Shown here: in pieces, positions 16,485 through 24,300 of the stretch | Position numbering within the stretch: position 1 is the stretch's first letter | How the letters are laid out: each line of letters begins with the position of its first letter | Assembly: GCF_024756275.1 (NCBI RefSeq) | Contig: NZ_JANUGQ010000020.1 | Location: 1 to 64,000, forward strand | Source of the DNA: Streptomyces pyxinae | GTDB lineage: Bacteria; Actinomycetota; Actinomycetes; Streptomycetales; Streptomycetaceae | Reading direction: 5' to 3' | DNA length: 64,000 bases | The notes under the pieces: model-generated | Told to the model about the DNA's origin: nothing | Databases searched by the model: none | The model's input: the letters and a program-made list of their open reading frames with translations, nothing else | Made by a program: the position numbers and the translations under genes

Positions 16485-16860
16485 TGGAATCCAATGCCCT
16501 TGAGTGCGGAACTGCGGACATATGGCGCATGCCGCTGTGCGAGGGCTCATGGATGTGCGGATGCGCGCGGATGCGGCGCAGCCGTGCCGACATGCCGGAC
16601 CGGCATGCGGAAGAAAAAGGTGGAACCCCCCGATCGCCGCTCAAGCGCCCCCCGCTGCGGCTGATTCAGTATCACACGGGGGCAAGCGCTCGTCCAGAAG
16701 ATTCTTTCGCAACTCCGCCCGGAATTAAACATCCTGAGACATCTCAAACGGAATCTTTAATTCCAAGCGGATCTGCGTCATCCGTATGCCGTGAATTCCA
16801 TGGAATGAAATTGATCAAGCACGTCGTACCCGCGCGGCCCGCGCGCCCGGCGGGGCACGC
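16485..16860. other. AT-richer upstream region of the diaminopropionate operon
   Basis: No gene is seen in this 376-base stretch. It contains a nested dyad at 16721-16764 and TGATTCAGTATCA at 16662-16674, whose reverse strand gives a possible -10 (GATACT). I found no convincing Zur box (TGAAAATGATTTTCA type) or iron box. The best partial match, TGAAATTGATCA near 16805, is poor. Confidence 0.5.
16721..16764. promoter_or_regulatory. Nested inverted repeats upstream of the sbnA-like gene
   Basis: GGAATTAAA (16721-16729) and TTTAATTCC (16756-16764) are perfect complements. Between them lies a second dyad, TGAGA-CA-TCTCA (16735-16746). It could be an operator for the operon or the terminator of the decayed MFS gene, whose 3' end is at 16861. 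Confidence 0.5.
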
Positions 16861-17394
16861 TCAGTGGCCGCCCCGGCGGGCGCGGAGACCCAGGGCGATG
16901 AACAGGGTGGCCACCAGGACGAGGGCGGCGTCGACCGCGAGGACGGTGCGGACTCCGGTGTAGAGGTCGGGGCCCGCCGTGGCGAGGGTGCCGAGGAGCG
17001 GGATGCCGATGGTGATGCCGACCTGCTGGGTCGTGGTCACCAGGCCGGTGGCCAGGCCCTGTTCCTCGTCCGGGACGCCCGAGGTCACCGCCAGGCCGTA
17101 CGCGACGATGGCGCCCAGATGGCACATGCTCGCCAGCGTGACGCCGGCCGTCGCCAGCGGGGCGCCGATGCCGGTGCCGATGCCGAGGAGCGCGGCGGTC
17201 AGCAGCCCCTGGCCGGCCAGCCCGGGGACCAGGACCCGGCGGGCGCCGAAGCGGCCGATCAGCCGGGTGACCAGGGAACCGGCCACCACGTCCAGGGCGC
17301 CCTGGACGCCGAGGACCAGGCCGGTCCGGAAGGCGGAGAGGCCCAGCGTCTCCTGGAGGTAGAGGGTCAGCACGAAGACGACGGTCGACATCAT
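16861..17394 (-). pseudogene. MFS transporter remnant (C-terminal half only)
   Basis: About 177 residues resemble the C-terminal six helices of an EmrB/QacA-type (DHA2) drug exporter: VVFVLTLYLQETLGLSAFR, GALDVVAGSLVTRLIGRFG, LATGLVTTTQQVGITIGIP and a final hydrophobic helix ending ALGLRARRGGH. Full-length members have 450-520 residues. Upstream of 17394 the frame runs into Pro/Gly/Arg-rich sequence with no transporter character, so the N-terminal half is lost. It lies on the same strand as the diaminopropionate operon and just upstream of it, so it may once have been linked to that operon. Confidence 0.75.
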
Positions 17395-17721
17395 GGAGAA
17401 GGTCACCGGACCGCCCCGAGCTGGAGTGGCCGGCCACCCCGGAGGGCCGCCGCGAGGCGCTGTACCCGGTGGCGGGGTGAGCTCGGGGGGCCCCGGGTGC
17501 CCCGGGGCTCCGTACGCGGCCGGGATTCCGTCCGGCTGCGGGGGCCCGTACGGCCGCGGGCGGCTCGTACGCGGCCGGCCGGGGTCCTGTCCGGCCGCGG
17601 GCGACCCGCCTGCCGCCGGGGGTCCCGTACGTCTCCGGGGGTCCCGTACGGCTCCGGAGAACCCGCACGTCTTCGGGGCGGGCCGGGAAGGCGGCACCGG
17701 GCCCGGCCTATGCTCGGGGCC
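17395..17721. other. GC-rich intergenic stretch with degenerate repeats
   Basis: No gene is seen. The sequence is very GC-rich with recurring CCGTACG and TCCGGCCGCGGG words and a run of CCGGGG/CCCCGG elements around 17480-17510. It probably contains the promoter of the deaminase-like gene near its right end. Confidence 0.4.
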
Positions 17722-18087
17722 ATGACGCAGAGCACCGATCCGGGCACCGGCCTCGGGCCCGAGGACCGCAAGATCATCACCCTGGCCCGCAGCGCCCGGG
17801 CCCGCAACGGGGTGGCCGAGGGCGCCGCCGTACGGGACGAGACCGGCCGCACCTATGTCGCCGGGACCGTGACCCTGGATTCGCTGCGGCTCAGCGCCCT
17901 CCAGACGGCCGTCGCCATGGCGGTGGCCAGCGGCGCCGCCTCGCTGGAGGCCGCCGCCGTGGTCACCGACGCGGCCGGGCCCTCGGACGCCGACCGGGCG
18001 GCGGTACGGGACCTCGGCGGCCCGGAGACCCCGGTGCTGCTGGCCGGTCCCGACGGCGAGCTGCGCGGCCGGGTGACGGCGGGCTGA
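17722..18087 (+). CDS. Cytidine-deaminase-fold protein lacking the zinc site
   Basis: A 121-residue protein that aligns by eye with bacterial cytidine deaminases over its whole length (KIITLARSARARNGV, EGAAVRDETGRTYVAGTV, AVVTDA, then PVLLAGPDGELR). In the family the active site is CAE...PCxxC: a zinc Cys and catalytic Glu, then two more zinc Cys. Here the first motif is replaced by SALQTAVAMA and the PCxxC loop by GPSDADRAAV. The protein contains no Cys at all. It cannot be a classical zinc deaminase and is probably a non-catalytic relative. It lies 210 bases upstream of era, a position conserved in actinobacteria. Confidence 0.85.
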   Translation: MTQSTDPGTGLGPEDRKIITLARSARARNGVAEGAAVRDETGRTYVAGTVTLDSLRLSALQTAVAMAVASGAASLEAAAVVTDAAGPSDADRAAVRDLGGPETPVLLAGPDGELRGRVTAG

Positions 18088-18297
18088 CGGCGAGCCGGCG
18101 GTGGGCTGATCCGGATCGTCCGGGCGCGGGGCCGAGCGGGCCGGTCCGGCGCGTCCGGGGCGCCGGGCCAGGCGGGCCTCTCCGGGGACCCCGCCCGGTC
18201 CGGCGGGGCCCCTCCGGGGGTACCCCGGGGTGCTCCCGGGGGCCGAGGGGCGCCCCGTGGTGCGTCGGGGGCGCGCGCATCGGGGAGAATGGCTCCC

Positions 18298-19239
18298 ATG
18301 AGCGCTCGTGTTGAAGATCCCGAAGCCGTCCACCGGGCCGGCTTCGCCTGTTTCGTCGGCCGCCCCAACGCGGGCAAGTCCACCCTCACGAACGCTCTGG
18401 TCGGCCAGAAGGTGGCCATCACCTCCAACCGGCCGCAGACCACCCGGCACACCGTGCGCGGCATCGTGCACCGCCCGGACGCCCAGCTGGTGCTGGTCGA
18501 CACCCCCGGGCTGCACAAGCCGCGCACCCTGCTCGGCGAGCGGCTCAACGACGTGGTGCGCACCACCTGGGCCGAGGTCGACGTGATCGGCTTCTGCCTG
18601 CCGGCCAACGAGAAGCTCGGCCCCGGCGACCGGTACATCGTCAAGGAACTGGCCGAGATCAGGAAGACCCCGAAGATCGCGGTCATCACCAAGACCGACC
18701 TGGTCGACTCCAAGACCCTGGCCGAGCAGCTCATCGCCGTGGACCGGCTCGCGCAGGAGCTGGGCTTCGAGTGGCAGCAGATCGTGCCGGTCTCGGCGGT
18801 CGGCGGCAAGCAGGTGGAGCTGGTGGCCGACCTGCTGGTCCCGCTCCTCCCGGAGAGCCCGCCGCTCTACCCGGAGGGCGACCTCACCGACGAGCCGGAG
18901 CAGGTCATGGTGGCCGAGCTGATCCGGGAGGCCGCGCTGGAGGGCGTACGGGACGAGCTGCCGCACTCCATCGCGGTGGTGGTCGAGGAGATGCTGCCCC
19001 GGGAGAACCGCCCGGCCGACAAGCCGCTGCTGGACATCCACGCCAATGTCTACATCGAGCGCCCCAGCCAGAAGGGGATCATCATCGGCCCCAAGGGCAG
19101 CCGGCTGAAGGAGGTCGGGACCAAGTCCCGCCGCCAGATCGAGGCCCTGCTCGGCACCCCGGTCTTCCTGGACCTGCACGTCAAGGTGGCCAAGGACTGG
19201 CAGCGCGACCCGAAGCAGCTCCGCAAGCTCGGTTTCTGA
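18298..19239 (+). CDS. era: GTPase Era
   Basis: A 313-residue ribosome-assembly GTPase that binds the 3' end of 16S rRNA and aids 30S maturation. The G domain has G1 GRPNAGKST, the G2 Thr region (QTTRHTVRG), G3 DTPG and G4 TKTD. The C-terminal KH domain shows IIIGPKGSRLKEVG and KVAKDWQRDPKQLRKLGF. The ATG at 18298 was preferred over the one at 18289 because GGGGAG sits about 10 nt upstream of the former and almost touches the latter. Confidence 0.97.
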   Translation: MSARVEDPEAVHRAGFACFVGRPNAGKSTLTNALVGQKVAITSNRPQTTRHTVRGIVHRPDAQLVLVDTPGLHKPRTLLGERLNDVVRTTWAEVDVIGFCLPANEKLGPGDRYIVKELAEIRKTPKIAVITKTDLVDSKTLAEQLIAVDRLAQELGFEWQQIVPVSAVGGKQVELVADLLVPLLPESPPLYPEGDLTDEPEQVMVAELIREAALEGVRDELPHSIAVVVEEMLPRENRPADKPLLDIHANVYIERPSQKGIIIGPKGSRLKEVGTKSRRQIEALLGTPVFLDLHVKVAKDWQRDPKQLRKLGF

Positions 19240-19335
19240 GCCCACGGGCTCACTGGCCCACGAGCCCACCAGCCCACCGGCTCACGGTCCCACCGGCTCA
19301 CTGGCCCACGGTCCCGCCGGCCCACCGAGGCCCGG
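19240..19335. repeat. Degenerate tandem repeat after era
   Basis: Ten-base-scale units of the type CCCACCGGCTCAC and TGGCCCACG recur about eight times immediately after the era stop. They probably arose by slippage. No hairpin terminator is obvious here. Confidence 0.6.
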
Positions 19336-19449
19336 CGCGGGGCCGCCCGGGACCCGACCGCCCGGTACCGGGCCGCGCGCCGGCCGACCGCCCGGCCCCT
19401 GGCGGTGGAGCATCGGCGGCCGGTTCCTCCCGGGACCGGGGGGCCGCGC

Positions 19450-19722
19450 TCAGGCGCCTTCCTTCAGCACCCGGGTCACCAGCTCCCGCTGGGCGTCGGT
19501 GAGCCGGGGGTCGGCGGCCCGGATCGTACGGCCGTCCGCGGTGATCTCGTACGCGAAGCCGTCCGGCACCCCGGCGGACGGCTCCGCCGGGGGCCCGGCG
19601 AGCGCGGCCCCGGCCAGCTCCCGCCAGGCGTCCGCCTCGGCTGCCGGGAGGCAGGAGGTGTCCACCTCCGCCACCCGCTCGATCCCCGCGAACCCGCCCG
19701 TGCGCCGCACCCGAATACGCAT
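19450..19722 (-). CDS. Emfourin-like inhibitor of the adjacent M4 protease
   Basis: A 90-residue protein beginning MRIRVRRTGGFAGIERVAEVD, matching the protealysin-inhibitor (emfourin) family in start, size and the late LTDAQRELVTRVLKEG helix. Emfourins are cytoplasmic inhibitors encoded next to protealysin-type M4 metalloproteases. Here the start codon lies only nine bases downstream of the protease stop, on the same strand, so the two form an operon. The pairing strongly supports the assignment. Confidence 0.85.
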   Translation of the reverse strand: MRIRVRRTGGFAGIERVAEVDTSCLPAAEADAWRELAGAALAGPPAEPSAGVPDGFAYEITADGRTIRAADPRLTDAQRELVTRVLKEGA

Positions 19723-19731
19723 GGGACCTGT

Positions 19732-20838
19732 CTACCGCGTCGCCACGCCGACCGTCGACCACGCCTTGGCCAGCGCCTCGGACTCGGGCCCGTCCGAGCC
19801 GAACCGCTCCCGGACGGCGGCCACGGTCAGCCGGGCGAAGTCCCCGAACCGGGCGTCCCCGGCCAGCTCACCGCCGGTCAGCACGTCGTACCAGACCTTG
19901 CCTGCCCGCTCCCAGGCCGGGCCGCCCAGGGCGGTGGCGAAGAGATAGAAGGCGTGGTTGGGGATGCCGGAGTTGATGTGCACCCCGCCGTTGTCCGCGC
20001 TGGTGCGGACGTAGTCGTCCATGGTGGCGGGCTGCGGATCCTTGCCGAGCACGTCGTCGTCGTACGCGGTCCCCGGCGCCTTCATCGAGCGCAGCGCCTG
20101 GCCGGTCACGTCCGGGCCCAGCAGCCCGGCGCCGATGAGCCAGTCCGCCGCGCCGGCGTCCTGGCCGAGCACCCGCTGCTTGACCAGCGAGCCGATGACG
20201 TCGGACATCGACTCGTTGAGCGCCCCGGACTGGCCGTAGTACTCCAGGTTGGCCGTGTACTGGGTGACGCCGTGCGCCAGCTCGTGGCCGATGACGTCCA
20301 CCGGGACGGTGAAGTCCAGGAAGATCTCGCCGTCCCCGTCGCCGAACACCATCCGCTCGCCGTCCCAGAAGGCGTTGGCGTACTCCCGGTCGTAGTGGAC
20401 CGTGGCGTCGAGCGGCAGCCCGGCGCCGTCGAGCGAGTCGCGCCCGAAGACGTCCAGCAGCAGGTCGGAGGTGGCGCCCAGACCGGCGTAGGCGCGGTTG
20501 ACGGAGGCGTCGGCCACCGGCTCCTCGCCCTCGCCCCGCACCTTCCGGCCGGGCAGCGCGGTGCCGTGCTGGGCGTCGTACACCGTGCGGCGCGGCGGCG
20601 GGCCCTCGGCGGGGGTGGGCGCGGGCACGGCGGTGAGCCGGCGCCGGGTGCGGTGGGCGGCGTCGGCGACCAGGGTGCGGCGGGCCGCCTCGGCCGCCGC
20701 CGGGCGGTCGGCCCCGGCCAGCCGTTCGAGGAGGTGCGGCGGGACGATCGGGCAGAAGACCGGCCGGGCGGGCCCCTGCGGGCCGTGCGCGCGGTGAGCG
20801 GACGGCGGGGCGGGGCGGGAAGGATGAGAACGAGCCAT
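19732..20838 (-). CDS. Protealysin-like M4 metalloprotease
   Basis: A 368-residue thermolysin-family protease. The zinc motif HELAH has ligands His185 and His189, followed by glutamate 209 in ALNESMSDVIG. The substrate-binding region YANAFWDGERMVFGDGDG and the late His of NSGIPNHAFYLFATAL are present. It has no signal peptide. The short N-terminal propeptide carries FCPIVPPHLL, the PPL-type motif of the protealysin subgroup, so it is probably intracellular or released without Sec. The ATG at 20836-20838 was chosen over a TTG three codons upstream. It is co-transcribed with the emfourin gene. Confidence 0.93.
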   Translation of the reverse strand: MARSHPSRPAPPSAHRAHGPQGPARPVFCPIVPPHLLERLAGADRPAAAEAARRTLVADAAHRTRRRLTAVPAPTPAEGPPPRRTVYDAQHGTALPGRKVRGEGEEPVADASVNRAYAGLGATSDLLLDVFGRDSLDGAGLPLDATVHYDREYANAFWDGERMVFGDGDGEIFLDFTVPVDVIGHELAHGVTQYTANLEYYGQSGALNESMSDVIGSLVKQRVLGQDAGAADWLIGAGLLGPDVTGQALRSMKAPGTAYDDDVLGKDPQPATMDDYVRTSADNGGVHINSGIPNHAFYLFATALGGPAWERAGKVWYDVLTGGELAGDARFGDFARLTVAAVRERFGSDGPESEALAKAWSTVGVATR

Positions 20839-20982
20839 ACCCGGCAATGTGGCAAGCCGTGACGGTCATGTCACTACTCGCGGCGGAGATTGCTGAAAAG
20901 GAGTGATTCCGTCCGATTCGAGGGTTGAGTCCGGGCGATCCCGCATACTGGAACGGCACCTCCGCTCGGCCCGGTCCTCGGC

Positions 20983-20988
20983 TAGGCT
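20983..20988 (+). promoter_or_regulatory. -10 element of the leu leader transcript
   Basis: TAGGCT matches the Streptomyces TAGNNT -10 and ends 10 bases before the leader ATG at 20999. The transcript would therefore start within a few bases of the leader peptide, or be leaderless. No strong -35 is visible. Confidence 0.55.
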
Positions 20989-20998
20989 GCCACGCATC

Positions 20999-21046
20999 AT
21001 GCGTTTCGGGCTGCTTCTCCTTAGCTGCCGCGGCGAGGGCCTGTAG
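20999..21046 (+). CDS. leuA leader peptide with four consecutive leucine codons
   Basis: A 15-codon reading frame, MRFGLLLLSCRGEGL then TAG, lies 118 bases upstream of leuA. Four consecutive Leu codons (CTG CTT CTC CTT) are the hallmark of a leucine-responsive attenuator. Leader peptides of this kind have been described upstream of actinobacterial leuA. GTCTGGT (21073-21079) and ACCAGAC (21125-21131) can pair between the leader stop and the leuA ribosome-binding site and may form part of the switching structure. Leucine starvation would stall the ribosome here and raise leuA expression. Confidence 0.85.
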   Translation: MRFGLLLLSCRGEGL

Positions 21047-21164
21047 TCGTAGGCCGACCCCCTCACCGCGGAGTCTGGTGCTGCTTCGATCTCAGTCGGC
21101 CGTCCGTCCCCCTCAGCCGGGACAACCAGACAGCAGGACCGCAGAGACCCGAGGAGCCTCCGTC

Positions 21165-22940
21165 ATGACCGAGCCCGCGATCCCGTCCGTAGGCCGTCCG
21201 ACGCCCGTCACCCGTGCCACCCGCGCCCAGCGGCCGTCCGGGATGCCGATCCACAAGTACGGCCCGTACGAGGCGGTGGAGCTGCCCGGCCGCACCTGGC
21301 CCGACCGGCGGATCACCGAGGCCCCGCGCTGGCTCTCCACCGACCTGCGGGACGGCAACCAGGCGCTGATCGACCCCATGTCGCCGGCCCGCAAGCGGGA
21401 GATGTTCGACCTGCTGGTGCGCATGGGCTACAAGGAGATCGAGGTCGGCTTCCCGTCCTCCGGCGAGACCGACTTCGCCTTCGTCCGCTCCATCATCGAA
21501 GAGGGCGCGATCCCCGAGGACGTGACCATCTCCGTGCTGACCCAGGCGCGCGAGGAGCTGATCGAGCGGACCGTGGAGTCGCTGCGCGGCGCCCACCGGG
21601 CCACCGTCCATCTGTACAACGCCACCGCGCCGGTCTTCCGCCGGGTGGTCTTCCGGGGCACCCGCGAGCAGGTGCGGCAGATCGCGGTGGACGGCACCCG
21701 GCTGGTGATGGAGTACGCCGAGAAGCTGCTGGGCGACGAGACGGTCTTCGGCTACCAGTACAGCCCGGAGATCTTCACCGACACCGAGCTGGACTTCGCC
21801 CTGGAGGTCTGCGAGGGCGTGATGGACGTCTGGCAGCCCGAGGCCGGCCGCGAGATCATCCTCAACCTGCCCGCCACCGTGGAGCGTTCGACGCCCTCCA
21901 CGCACGCCGACCGGTTCGAGTGGATGTCCCGCCACCTGTCCCGCCGGGAGTTCGTCTGTCTGTCGGCCCATCCGCACAACGACCGGGGCACGGCGGTGGC
22001 GGCGGCCGAGCTGGCCGTGATGGCCGGCGCCGACCGGGTCGAGGGCTGCCTGTTCGGCCAGGGCGAGCGGACCGGCAACGTGGACCTGGTGACCCTAGGG
22101 ATGAACCTGTTCAGCCAGGGCGTGGACCCGCAGATCGACTTCTCGCAGATCGACGAGATCCGCCGGACCAGCGAGTACTGCAACCAGATGGAGGTCCACC
22201 CGCGCCACCCCTACGCGGGCGACCTGGTCTACACCGCCTTCTCCGGCTCCCACCAGGACGCCATCAAGAAGGGCTTCGACGCGCTGGAGGCCGCCGCCGC
22301 GGCGGCGGGCCGGACGGTGGACGAGGTGGAGTGGGCGGTGCCGTACCTGCCCATCGACCCCAAGGACGTGGGCCGCTCCTACGAGGCGGTCATCCGGGTC
22401 AACTCGCAGTCCGGCAAGGGCGGTGTCGCGTACGTCCTGAAGAACGACCACAAGCTGGACCTGCCGCGCCGGATGCAGATCGAGTTCTCCCGGATCATCC
22501 AGGCCAAGACCGACGCCGAGGGCGGCGAGGTCACCCCGGCGGCCATCTGGTCCGTCTTCCAGGACGAGTACCTGCCCGGCGCCGAGGGCGCGCCGCGCTG
22601 GGGCCGGATCCAGCTGCGTTCCGGCCAGACCACGACCGACACCGACGGCACCGACACGCTGACCGTCGAGGCCGTGGTGGACGGGACCGAGACGGTGCTG
22701 ACCGGTTCCGGCAACGGTCCGATCTCCGCCTTCTTCGACGCGCTGAACTCGGTGGGCGTGGACGCCCGGCTGCTGGACTACCAGGAGCACACCATGAGCG
22801 AGGGCGCCTCCGCGCAGGCCGCCTCCTACATCGAGTGCGCCATCGACGGCCGGGTGCTGTGGGGCATCGGCATCGACGCCAACACCACCCGCGCCTCGCT
22901 GAAGGCGGTCGTCTCCGCCGTGAACCGCGCGGGCCGCTGA
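21165..22940 (+). CDS. leuA: 2-isopropylmalate synthase
   Basis: This enzyme catalyses the first committed step of leucine biosynthesis, joining acetyl-CoA and 2-oxoisovalerate. The 591-residue protein is the long actinobacterial form. The TIM barrel shows STDLRDGNQALIDPM, the metal/substrate site LSAHPHNDRGTAVAA and EGCLFGQGERTGN. The C-terminal LeuA dimer domain (TGSGNGPISAFFDAL, DYQEHTMSEGASAQAASY) is the leucine feedback site. The ATG at 21165 has GAGGAG 8 nt upstream. Expression should be controlled by the leader peptide at 20999. Confidence 0.97.
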   Translation: MTEPAIPSVGRPTPVTRATRAQRPSGMPIHKYGPYEAVELPGRTWPDRRITEAPRWLSTDLRDGNQALIDPMSPARKREMFDLLVRMGYKEIEVGFPSSGETDFAFVRSIIEEGAIPEDVTISVLTQAREELIERTVESLRGAHRATVHLYNATAPVFRRVVFRGTREQVRQIAVDGTRLVMEYAEKLLGDETVFGYQYSPEIFTDTELDFALEVCEGVMDVWQPEAGREIILNLPATVERSTPSTHADRFEWMSRHLSRREFVCLSAHPHNDRGTAVAAAELAVMAGADRVEGCLFGQGERTGNVDLVTLGMNLFSQGVDPQIDFSQIDEIRRTSEYCNQMEVHPRHPYAGDLVYTAFSGSHQDAIKKGFDALEAAAAAAGRTVDEVEWAVPYLPIDPKDVGRSYEAVIRVNSQSGKGGVAYVLKNDHKLDLPRRMQIEFSRIIQAKTDAEGGEVTPAAIWSVFQDEYLPGAEGAPRWGRIQLRSGQTTTDTDGTDTLTVEAVVDGTETVLTGSGNGPISAFFDALNSVGVDARLLDYQEHTMSEGASAQAASYIECAIDGRVLWGIGIDANTTRASLKAVVSAVNRAGR

Positions 22941-23468
22941 GGCCGCGCTCGGCCAACCCGGACGTGACCCCGCGCCGGCGCCGGCCGAGCACCGCCCGGC
23001 GCCGGACCGGGCCGGTGTGGCCCCGCGCCGGGGCCGAGCGTGGCCCTGTGCCGGGCGGGCTGAGCGGGGCCCTGCGGCGCGCCTGAGCGGGGGCCGAGCC
23101 GGGCCGGGGCTGAACGTGGTGCTGTGCCGGCCGGGGCTGAGCGTGGCGCCGTGCCGTGTGGACCGAGCGCGGCCCCGCGCCGGGGCTGAGCGTGGCTCTG
23201 TGCCGGGCGGGCCGAACGTAACCTCGTGCCGCGCCTGAGCGGGGGCCGAGCCCGGCCGGCGGCCGAGCTCGCCATGGCGGGCTAGGCGGTGTCGTGCCGG
23301 GGACCCCGACGGGGCGCGTGCCGGGTCCGGCGGTCGCCCGCCGGACCCGGGGGGCGGGGTTCGGCCAGGTCCGGTCTTCTTTCCTCCGGGAGTGCTGACG
23401 CCACCTCACCGATGTGGCTAACATCACGCCAACGCGGCAGAGTGGCCGGGGCGTTACGGAGGTGCTAC
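22941..23468. repeat. GC-rich intergenic region with about seven degenerate repeats
   Basis: No gene is seen. From about 23030 to 23230 a unit resembling CTGAGCGTGGCNCTGTGCCGG recurs about seven times with 20-50 bp spacing and many substitutions. From 23400 the sequence becomes AT-richer and probably contains the promoter of the TerB-like gene. Confidence 0.6.
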
Positions 23469-24188
23469 GTGCTGTCAGCACGACTGTCAGGGGTCTCATG
23501 CGGCCGAAAACCGCGAATCTGGGCGACGCACACCTCATGGACCACCGTCGGGGACGGTGAGTTCTTCTGCCCCGGCTGCGGCGGCGACCGCAACTACCAG
23601 CGTCGTACGGGCCGGCGGCGCTTCACTCTTTTCGGTGTTCCGCTGCTGGCGCGCGGACCGGCCGGACCGGTGGTCGAATGCGCCGCCTGCCACGACCACT
23701 TCGCCCCCGAGGTGCTCGACCACCCCACCACCGCGCGCTTCGCCGGGATGCTTCGGGACGCGGTGCACACCGTCGCGCTGGCCGTCCTCGCGGCGGGCGG
23801 CACCGGCTCCCGGACGGCGGTGGACAGCGCCGTGTCGGCGGTCCGGGCCGCCGGGTACGAGGACTGTACGGCCGAGGGGCTGATCGCGTTGATCGCCGCC
23901 CTGGAGGCGGACACCGGGCGGTTCCCCGGCTCGGTGGACCCGCACGCCGGGGCGGGCGCCGCCGGGGCCTCGCTCGCCATCGAGCTGCACGAGGCACTGG
24001 AGCCGCTCACCCCGCATCTCGCCCCGGCCGGGCGGGAGTCGGTCCTGCTCCAGGGCGCCCGGATCGCGCTGGCCGACGGCGCCTACACCCCCGCCGAGCG
24101 GGAGGTGCTGGCGACCGTCGGCAACGCGCTGCGGCTCTGCTCCGAGGAGACCGTACGGCTCCTGGAATCGGCCCGGGCGCCGTTCTGA
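23469..24188 (+). CDS. TerB-like protein with N-terminal zinc ribbon
   Basis: A 239-residue protein common in Streptomyces. Its N-terminal zinc ribbon has FFCPGCGGDRNYQRRTGRRRF followed by ECAACHDHF. A helical TerB/tellurite-resistance-like domain follows, with acidic helices such as LLQGARIALADGAYTPAERE. TerB domains bind metal through acidic residues, and the family is linked to stress and to tellurite phenotypes; the exact role is unknown. The GTG at 23469 is preceded by GGAGG with 6-nt spacing. It stands alone. Confidence 0.85.
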   Translation: MLSARLSGVSCGRKPRIWATHTSWTTVGDGEFFCPGCGGDRNYQRRTGRRRFTLFGVPLLARGPAGPVVECAACHDHFAPEVLDHPTTARFAGMLRDAVHTVALAVLAAGGTGSRTAVDSAVSAVRAAGYEDCTAEGLIALIAALEADTGRFPGSVDPHAGAGAAGASLAIELHEALEPLTPHLAPAGRESVLLQGARIALADGAYTPAEREVLATVGNALRLCSEETVRLLESARAPF

Positions 24189-24300
24189 GCCCGGCGGCCC
24201 GGTGGCCCGGTGGCCCATGGCCCGGTGAGCCTCCGGGGCCCGGTGCGGGCCCGGACTCCGACGGTTCGGCTTCCGGACCCCGGCCCCCGGACGCGGCGGC

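Noticed and set aside
16721..16830. Zur box or iron box upstream of the Dap operon
   Set aside because: The best partial match to the Zur motif (near 16805) is about 9 of 15 and lacks symmetry; no 19-bp iron-box match was found.
17722..18087. Active cytidine deaminase
   Set aside because: All zinc-binding cysteines and the catalytic glutamate are missing, so the usual annotation by homology would be misleading.
23030..23230. CRISPR-like array
   Set aside because: Units are degenerate and irregularly spaced, with related sequence also between them.
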